A DNA stretch of 64,000 nucleotides from Candidatus Roizmanbacteria bacterium GW2011_GWC1_37_12 (lineage in GTDB: Bacteria; Patescibacteriota; Microgenomatia; UBA1406; GWC2-37-13), in assembly GCA_000991135.1 (NCBI GenBank), contig LBST01000001.1, positions 1-64,000 on the forward strand, given 5' to 3'. Under the pieces are notes generated by a model that was not told where the DNA came from, did no database searches, and saw nothing but the letters and a program-made list of their open reading frames with translations. The translations under genes were made by a program, and so were the position numbers. Positions 56,171 to 61,603 of the stretch are shown piece after piece (within the stretch, counting starts at the first letter, position 1; each line of letters starts with the position of its first letter).

Positions 56171-56238
56171 GATTCTGGATGCGGCCTCCGGCCTTACCAG
56201 AATGACGTCATTCTGGGGAGCGAAGCGACTCCAGAATC
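56171..56238. repeat. CATTCTGG/CCAGAAT element between the ndk genes
   Basis: 68-nt double hairpin: GATTCTGG...CCAGAATGAC and GTCATTCTGG...CCAGAATC, with GCGGCCTCCGGCC inside. This copy is intergenic. Confidence 0.85.
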
Positions 56239-56246
56239 TAATAAAT

Positions 56247-56837
56247 ATGAATAAACAAAAAGCATTACTCATAATAAAGCCCGACGGCGTTCAGCGAGGA
56301 ATTATTGGAAAAATTGTCAGCCGTTTTGAAACTGTTGGCCTAAAAATCATCGGACTAAAATTCGAGTGGGCAACTAAAGAAAAAATCATTGCTCATTATC
56401 CGGAAACCGAGGCTTGGTTTGCTAAAGTCGGACAACGGACGTTGACAAATTACGAGAAGAAGGGACTGGACGCAAGAAGCGTGTTTAAAACAAACGATGC
56501 TGTTTCAATCGGAAAAACCGTTAAAGGTTGGCTAATCACCTATTTACAAGAGTCCCCTGTTTTTTTAGCAGTTGTTGAAGGCTACGACGCCATAGAAATT
56601 GTCCGTAAACTATCCGGCAATACCATCCCTGTCCTGGCTGCGCCTGGGACAATCAGAGGTGATTTTAGCCATGACACGATTGACTTGGCTAATGAACAAA
56701 ACAGACCCTTAAGAAATATCATTCATGCTTCAGACACGGTTGAAGACGGAGAAAAGGAAGTCAACCTTTGGTTTAAACCGGAAGAACTATTTTCCTACGA
56801 AACTGCCGGAGAGAAATTTATGTACTCCATGAAATAA
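56247..56837 (+). CDS. ndk: Nucleoside diphosphate kinase, second long form
   Basis: A 196-aa NDK paralogue: ALLIIKPDGVQRGIIGKIVS, VFLAVVEGYDAIEIVRKLSG, GTIRGDFSHD and NIIHASDTVEDGEKEVNLWF (active-site His). It has the same enlarged layout as its neighbour but is strongly diverged, so the duplication is old or the pair was acquired together. The two subunits could form a hetero-oligomer. Confidence 0.88.
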   Translation: MNKQKALLIIKPDGVQRGIIGKIVSRFETVGLKIIGLKFEWATKEKIIAHYPETEAWFAKVGQRTLTNYEKKGLDARSVFKTNDAVSIGKTVKGWLITYLQESPVFLAVVEGYDAIEIVRKLSGNTIPVLAAPGTIRGDFSHDTIDLANEQNRPLRNIIHASDTVEDGEKEVNLWFKPEELFSYETAGEKFMYSMK

Positions 56838-56877
56838 AATAGACTTTAATCTTATAGTGTGTTACAATTAAAAAATT

Positions 56878-57237
56878 ATGCGTAGGGAAAGTCATGCTTT
56901 GCGTAATATTATAGTTTCACTTGGCTTACTTGCTAGTCCATATCTTTGTCGTTGGGCTTCGCCTGAATTCTATACCTCCGTTATTGGATATGCAATTCCT
57001 ATAGCATGTCTCACTATTGGTGTTATAAGTGTTGGCGTAGCTTTAGCGTTAAAAAACCGACCTAATCATTATATTGATGGTCGGGCTGTTGATTCAATAG
57101 AAACTCACATAGATTTCACTGGAAAAATTACTAATATAAAAACGACTGAAAAAACTCCTTTTTGGAGAAGAAATATAAATACCACCAGGTCTGTTTTAGT
57201 GATACACAATCAAGACGGATCAGAAGAAAGAAAATGA
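56878..57237 (+). CDS. Membrane protein of unknown function
   Basis: A 119-aa protein with two helices (~8-28 and ~33-55) and a C-terminal cytoplasmic beta-rich part (HIDFTGKITNIKTTEKTPFW, SVLVIHNQDGSEE). Not recognised. TACAAT ends 8 nt before the ATG. It is convergent with mini-operon 3, from which 20 nt separate it. Confidence 0.55.
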   Translation: MRRESHALRNIIVSLGLLASPYLCRWASPEFYTSVIGYAIPIACLTIGVISVGVALALKNRPNHYIDGRAVDSIETHIDFTGKITNIKTTEKTPFWRRNINTTRSVLVIHNQDGSEERK

Positions 57238-57257
57238 TCTTTCTCTCAAATTTAACC

Positions 57258-57350
57258 TTATTTCTTCGAAAGACCGCGGTAGACGTAGATAAAAGCGGCT
57301 AAAAAAGTAATTAGAGATATTATTGCTAAGACGTATGGATTTGGATTCAT
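57258..57350 (-). CDS. 30-aa single-pass membrane protein (mini-operon 3, third gene)
   Basis: MNPNPYVLAIISLITFLAAF, then a short basic tail RGLSKK. Its ATG overlaps the TGA of the preceding gene (ATGA). Counterpart of the 34-aa protein at 42414-42518. Confidence 0.55.
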   Translation of the reverse strand: MNPNPYVLAIISLITFLAAFIYVYRGLSKK

Positions 57351-57445
57351 ATATTTTTTTTAACGATTAAATAACCAACTACTAATAAAACGGCACTTGC
57401 GATACCTGCTACGCTAAAAACTATAACTAAATATTCAAATGTCAT
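57347..57445 (-). CDS. 32-aa single-pass membrane protein (mini-operon 3, second gene)
   Basis: MTFEYLVIVFSVAGIASAVL, then LLVVGYLIVKKNI: one helix with a basic end. It starts 2 nt after the first gene and is coupled to the third by ATGA. Confidence 0.55.
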   Translation of the reverse strand: MTFEYLVIVFSVAGIASAVLLVVGYLIVKKNI

Positions 57446-57447
57446 AA

Positions 57448-57648
57448 TTATCTTTTAATTAATTTTACACCAACTAACAAAAAAATGGAACTAAAGAAAA
57501 TCCCCCAAATAATAGAATAAAAAATCTCGTTTATATTTCTTCTCTGATCTATAAAAACTCCAATCACTCCAGCTGTAAACCAAGCGACACCGATATTTGA
57601 AAAAAATTCCGCTACTAACTGTCTTTCAGTCTTAATAAAACTGCTCAT
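57448..57648 (-). CDS. 66-aa two-helix membrane protein (mini-operon 3, first gene)
   Basis: MSSFIKTERQLVAEFFSNIG, then VAWFTAGVIGVF, a short loop with DQRRN and a second helix (~44-61) ending GVKLIKR. Paralogue of the proteins at 33929-34111 and 42141-42320. The ATG at 57648 is preferred over readings that pass through the promoter. Function unknown. Confidence 0.65.
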   Translation of the reverse strand: MSSFIKTERQLVAEFFSNIGVAWFTAGVIGVFIDQRRNINEIFYSIIWGIFFSSIFLLVGVKLIKR

Positions 57649-57669
57649 TATCTTTATGAACTTTATAAC

Positions 57670-57705
57670 TTTATAGACTTTATGAACTCTTTTGTCTATA
57701 GACAA
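57670..57705 (-). promoter_or_regulatory. Site B and promoter of mini-operon 3
   Basis: On the minus strand TTGTCTATAGACAA (57692-57705) provides TAGACA as -35. After 17 nt, TATAAA (57670-57675) is the -10. The start codon is 21 nt further on. Confidence 0.65.
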
Positions 57706-57750
57706 TGACCTACCAAATTGCTATTTTAGATCGATGGAGCAGCAAAATTT

Positions 57751-58338
57751 TCACGAAGTGCCATTCAGTTTGAACACCCTTTTCATTAACTCTTTCACTT
57801 TTTTATGAAAATCGGCCGTGTCTTTGTTATTGGTCAACACGTAGTCACAATAGGCTAAACACTTCCCTACTTGTTGTCCTGATTTTTTTTGGCCGACGCC
57901 GAGATCACGTCTGTCGACTTTGACAAAATCATTCCATGTTTTTGGGTCCCATGGCTTGGCCCGTTGTAATAATCTTTTGAATCTAATTTCCCTGCTCGCC
58001 TTAACGCCGATCAAAATAAAAGCCGGGTTTTTTTTCAAAAACTCTATCTCGCCTGGATTACGAATTCCTTCAATGACATATCTTTGGATTTTAGATTTTA
58101 GATTTTTGATTTTAGAAATTGCTCGACGTGCCAAAACGTCGTCGCCGTATCTTTTTCGAAGCTCATCACCCATGTCTTGAAGTGTTTTTCTGGTAAATTC
58201 TTTTGTGCCTTTTTTATTTAATTCGTCATGAAGAATTGAAGAAAGTGAAAAAGAAACAAAATTCAGTTTTTTTATAAGATAATCTACCAAAACTCCTTTA
58301 CCACAGGCAATCTGGCCAACGACGCCGAGAATTAACAT
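57751..58338 (-). CDS. Dephospho-CoA kinase/NMP kinase-like P-loop protein
   Basis: A 195-aa protein: LGVVGQIACGKGVLVDYLIK at 4-23 is the Walker A helix, YVIEGIRNPGEIEFL the second strand, and FKRLLQRAKPWDPKTW a lid-like helix. The pattern resembles archaeal/CPR AAA_18/dephospho-CoA kinase-like proteins. The start at 58338 is taken because upstream codons belong to an AT-rich hairpin. NLKSKIQ near the middle comes from a TTTTAGATT word repeat. Confidence 0.7.
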   Translation of the reverse strand: MLILGVVGQIACGKGVLVDYLIKKLNFVSFSLSSILHDELNKKGTKEFTRKTLQDMGDELRKRYGDDVLARRAISKIKNLKSKIQRYVIEGIRNPGEIEFLKKNPAFILIGVKASREIRFKRLLQRAKPWDPKTWNDFVKVDRRDLGVGQKKSGQQVGKCLAYCDYVLTNNKDTADFHKKVKELMKRVFKLNGTS

Positions 58339-58457
58339 AAAAGCAATTTTCAATTATCAATTTACAATTTTCAATAAATTTACAATGTTACAATTATCAA
58401 TGTTTGAAAATTGATTCATTGAAAATTCAATGTAAATTGAAAAATGAAAATTGAAAA
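58339..58457. repeat. AATTTTCAATT long hairpin repeat
   Basis: About 115-nt AT-rich inverted repeat (CAATTATCAATTTACAATTT ... AATGTAAATTGAAAAATGA). Same family as 5458 and 14070. Confidence 0.65.
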
Positions 58458-59267
58458 TTAAAATCCATACATTCTCTTAATTATCTCCAATATCTTATCA
58501 CCATAAAATAACATCGTCAATGTCCCTGTTACAAGAAAAGGCCCAAAAGGGATTTTGCTTTTGATTTTCTTTTTGTGCAAGATGAGCAACACTATTCCAA
58601 ATACTGCGCCCGTGATAAATGCGATGTATAGAGCCAGGAAACCAGCTTTCCAACCGAGGAGAAGCCCCATAATGGCAGATAGATAGACATCTCCTAAACC
58701 CATCGCTCGTTCGTGAGATATGTAATAGATGAGAAAAATTGGAAGGCCAACGATTAATGCCGCTATAACGTCATTCTGGGGAACGCAGCGACTCCAGAAT
58801 CCGCTTGATAAGATTCTGGACAAGCCAGAATGACAAAGAGGGTTTGAAACAAACTTATATAAAGCAGAAAAAGCAAAAAAAGCTAATAATACCCAATCAG
58901 AAATTAAATGATATTTTAGGTCGGAGAAAAATACCACTATCAAACAAGATAAAATTCCCATTATAAGGACAGAACCTAGTAGGTTCTGTCCTTGAAAAAA
59001 AACAAAAACAAACGCTACCCCAGTTAATATTTCTACAAGCGGATACTGAAAAGACAGTTTTTTATGACAGCACCGGCTTTTTCCCTTCAAAAAAAAGTAA
59101 GACAATATCGGAATCAAATCATACCAAGTAATTTTTTCCTTGCAAAAATCACAATGGGAGCGCCCGGTAATTGATTCATCTTTAGGTAATCGATCGATCA
59201 AAACATTTAAGAAAGATCCTATTGAAGCCCCAAGAATAAAGATTATTAATTTTATGAAAATTTCCAT
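58458..59267 (-). CDS. pilD: Prepilin peptidase (A24 aspartyl protease)
   Basis: A 269-aa polytopic enzyme. The N-terminal domain has GSFLNVLIDRLPKDESI and the CDFC / CCHKK zinc-type Cys pairs, and MGLGDVYLSAIMGLLLGW carries the GxGD active site. It cleaves and N-methylates type IV pilin-like signal peptides. Two palindromic elements are translated within it: 58770-58834 (about CHSGLSRILSSGFWS plus following residues) in a loop, and 58965-58993 (about GQNLLGSV). No pilin gene is recognised in this window. Confidence 0.9.
   Translation of the reverse strand: MEIFIKLIIFILGASIGSFLNVLIDRLPKDESITGRSHCDFCKEKITWYDLIPILSYFFLKGKSRCCHKKLSFQYPLVEILTGVAFVFVFFQGQNLLGSVLIMGILSCLIVVFFSDLKYHLISDWVLLAFFAFSALYKFVSNPLCHSGLSRILSSGFWSRCVPQNDVIAALIVGLPIFLIYYISHERAMGLGDVYLSAIMGLLLGWKAGFLALYIAFITGAVFGIVLLILHKKKIKSKIPFGPFLVTGTLTMLFYGDKILEIIKRMYGF
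58770..58834. repeat. CATTCTGG/CCAGAAT element in the prepilin peptidase gene
   Basis: 65-nt double hairpin (GTCATTCTGG...CCAGAATC, GATTCTGG...CCAGAATGAC), in frame. Confidence 0.85.
58965..58993. repeat. AAGGACAGAACCT palindrome in the prepilin peptidase gene
   Basis: 13-bp arms with a 3-nt loop; in frame; a member of the GGACA/TGTCC family. Confidence 0.85.
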
Positions 59268-59302
59268 TGTTTTAAGTATAACATTAAGCTATGATATTTT
59301 AT

Positions 59303-59830
59303 ATGTTTACCAAACAGATTATTGTCATAATAATTGCTTTTTTGACGGTTCTATTCAGTTATTCTTCTGCAAAAAAATTCCTTCTCAACCGCTTTGATCA
59401 GATTGAAAAAAAACAGGCGGAAATCCTACAAGAACTCAAAAAAAATAGACCAACTACCATATCCTCAACCGGTCAATCTCCTTCTTCAGATTTGATTCAG
59501 GAAGTAGGCAGACTAAAAGCCGAGGTAGCTAAATTAAAAGATCAGGTTGAGGAGCAAGATGATATTTTAGGTTTATCAGAAACTTCCCTAACTCCAATTC
59601 TGTCTTTATCTCCAACAAAATCAGTTAGCATTAATTTTGTTACCATCTCTGATCGAAAATGGCAGTCTGTTGAAGTCTATGAAACCAAAAGCAGTTCGTC
59701 AAAGATCATTGGTCAGGCAGTCTATGGCAAATACTATCCCTACACAGAAAAAGAGAATGGATACTATTTTATCAATCTCAATGACGATATAACCGGTTGG
59801 ATTCACAGTCAGTTTGTCAAAGAATATTAA
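59303..59830 (+). CDS. Membrane-anchored SH3-like protein
   Basis: A 175-aa protein. The membrane anchor is ~4-24, a coiled coil at ~30-95 (RLKAEVAKLKDQVEEQDDIL), and a bacterial SH3 domain at ~112-175 (SVEVYETKSSSSKIIGQAVY, YYFINLNDDITGWIHSQFV). The start at 59303 is chosen because TATGAT (59290-59295), with TTGTTT 17 nt before it, is a good promoter that overlaps the longer reading. SH3b domains often bind peptidoglycan. First of a three-gene run. Confidence 0.75.
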   Translation: MFTKQIIVIIIAFLTVLFSYSSAKKFLLNRFDQIEKKQAEILQELKKNRPTTISSTGQSPSSDLIQEVGRLKAEVAKLKDQVEEQDDILGLSETSLTPILSLSPTKSVSINFVTISDRKWQSVEVYETKSSSSKIIGQAVYGKYYPYTEKENGYYFINLNDDITGWIHSQFVKEY

Positions 59831-59831
59831 A

Positions 59832-60371
59832 ATGACAAAAAAAATACTATTTTACTACTGCTTGCTTGTCTCTCTTTTTATTACAATTTCAGGAGTTATA
59901 TCTAGCCAAAATCCTCAACAACTTCTCTTTCAACTGATATTTATTCCTATTGCAATATATTTTAGCTATACGGCTATTGAAACGTTTTTTAGCAAAAAAA
60001 AATCTCCTAAAAAGAAAGAAGAACACAATAAATCAGCTTTAATTTTAACGTTAGTTTTTTTTATAGTCTTGCTTGTAAATAGTATCCTTAAAATTAGTAA
60101 AAAAAGCACGACTGTTAATAATGTATCTAAAAAAATTGTGTTAACTATAAGCCCTAAACCAACCCCAGCATCATTTGTTACTTTAAAAAATGATTTTATT
60201 AACGATAAAGTAAATGTCCGTGATTCTTCTTCAATAAAAGGAAAAATCATCGGTCAAATGGAAAACAAACCCTATCTTTTTCTCAAAAAAAAGGACTCGT
60301 GGTATGAAATAATATTTAACGGAAAAACTCATGGATTTGTTAATGAAGAATTTGTTGAAATAAAAAAATGA
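59832..60371 (+). CDS. Membrane protein with C-terminal SH3-like domain
   Basis: A 179-aa protein with three helices (~5-24, ~30-50, ~72-92) and a C-terminal SH3b domain (KVNVRDSSSIKGKIIGQMEN, WYEIIFNGKTHGFVNEEFVE) facing outside or in the cytoplasm. It starts 1 nt after the preceding stop. It overlaps the next gene by 4 nt (ATGA). Wall binding is inferred from the domain. Confidence 0.7.
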   Translation: MTKKILFYYCLLVSLFITISGVISSQNPQQLLFQLIFIPIAIYFSYTAIETFFSKKKSPKKKEEHNKSALILTLVFFIVLLVNSILKISKKSTTVNNVSKKIVLTISPKPTPASFVTLKNDFINDKVNVRDSSSIKGKIIGQMENKPYLFLKKKDSWYEIIFNGKTHGFVNEEFVEIKK

Positions 60372-61027
60372 AAAAATTTTTAATCTACTACAGTTTTATC
60401 ATTGTTTCTATTATGACATTGATATCTTTTCTTAAAGTAGAAAATTCTGCTCAATTGATAAGCGCAGTGATTTTTTTTCCATTGTTTGCCTACTTCATGG
60501 AGCTTGTCACACCCAAAAGACAGAAAGCGATTGCCATTATTATACCTGTGAAAAACAGTACTAGAAAACAAGAACTGGTTTTAAAAGATAAGAAAAATAA
60601 ACCAAAAGTAGATAAAACCGAGTCAGGTGAGGTCATTGAAGAAGACGTTGATAATGACCGAAGAGTTTTCTTAAAAATAATCGCTTCAGCTGGTGCTGGT
60701 CTTTTTATGATGTCAGTATTCACTAAAAAAACCCACGCCGCCTTCTTCGGCAGCGTCCCAGGACCTGGAACAATCGCTGTTAAGGATTCAACTGGAGCAG
60801 TTATTGATCCGGCAATAAAAACTCCAACTGATGGATATAAAATCAGCGAAATTGACGACGCCTCATCACCTGCCTATTATGGATTTGTTGACAAAACCGG
60901 CGCTTGGTTTGTCATGAAAGAAGATTCCTCGGGTGCTTACAGATATGTAAAAGGTAACAGCAACTTTTCTTCAAATTGGACCAACCGCGCATCTTTAACA
61001 TACGGATACTTTGATGAAATATTTTAA
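60368..61027 (+). CDS. Exported protein with internal Tat-like segment and tail-like C-terminus
   Basis: A 219-aa protein. Two N-terminal helices (~4-20, ~27-45) like its neighbour, a charged linker, then NDRRVFLKIIASAGAGLFMM at ~96-115 resembling a twin-arginine signal placed inside the chain. The C-terminus (YYGFVDKTGAWFVMKEDSSG, YRYVKGNSNFSSNWTNRASL) resembles short modules of phage-like structural proteins. It may be a fusion of a membrane scaffold and a secreted module. Confidence 0.6.
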   Translation: MKKFLIYYSFIIVSIMTLISFLKVENSAQLISAVIFFPLFAYFMELVTPKRQKAIAIIIPVKNSTRKQELVLKDKKNKPKVDKTESGEVIEEDVDNDRRVFLKIIASAGAGLFMMSVFTKKTHAAFFGSVPGPGTIAVKDSTGAVIDPAIKTPTDGYKISEIDDASSPAYYGFVDKTGAWFVMKEDSSGAYRYVKGNSNFSSNWTNRASLTYGYFDEIF

Positions 61028-61050
61028 AAAGGGTATATAATTAATCTAAA

Positions 61051-61500
61051 ATGAAAAAAGAATATCTCGCCGCTATTATTTTAGGGCTTTTTCTTTTAGC
61101 TTATATCTTCGATACTATTGCTGGTCCGGTTTCTTTCGTTTTAAAATCTCCCTTTGAATTTTTACAAGGTGATCTTTTATCCCGATATCCATTTACGACT
61201 GTATCAATCGTCATTAAAACTATAGCTCTTTTTTCCTCAATTCTTCTTGTCTTTTCTATGTTTGAAAAAAAACAGCTGACCAAAGGATTAGTGATGTTTT
61301 TCATCGCCGCCATGTTTGAGCTCTACTCTATCCAACAGTTGGCAACAGGCTCCAATCTTATCCCGGTAGTCTGGACTATGACTTTGACTGCTACTGGTCT
61401 TTTACTTATTATTCCATCACTTATCTACATTGTGCTTGGTTTAGTTTTTTTGGTTATCGATAAAACAATAAAACCAGTTAGTGATAACGATATCGAATAA
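61051..61500 (+). CDS. Four-helix membrane protein
   Basis: A 149-aa integral membrane protein with helices at about 5-24, 48-70, 80-98 and 108-138. No recognised motif. It lies 23 nt after the Tat-like gene and before the large surface gene, so it may support export or anchoring of these proteins. Confidence 0.6.
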   Translation: MKKEYLAAIILGLFLLAYIFDTIAGPVSFVLKSPFEFLQGDLLSRYPFTTVSIVIKTIALFSSILLVFSMFEKKQLTKGLVMFFIAAMFELYSIQQLATGSNLIPVVWTMTLTATGLLLIIPSLIYIVLGLVFLVIDKTIKPVSDNDIE

Positions 61501-61603
61501 TTACTTTTTTTAAATATTCTTTTCTTTACATCTGCTTTAAAAAAAATTTATTTTTCGTAAAATGAAGTTAGATAAAAAGAAAAATTTTTAAAATAAAAAA
61601 ACT
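61501..61603 (+). other. Spacer before the large fibre-like gene
   Basis: A/T-rich spacer; TAAAAT at 61558-61563 is a candidate -10. No Shine-Dalgarno sequence before the ATG at 61604. Confidence 0.4.
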
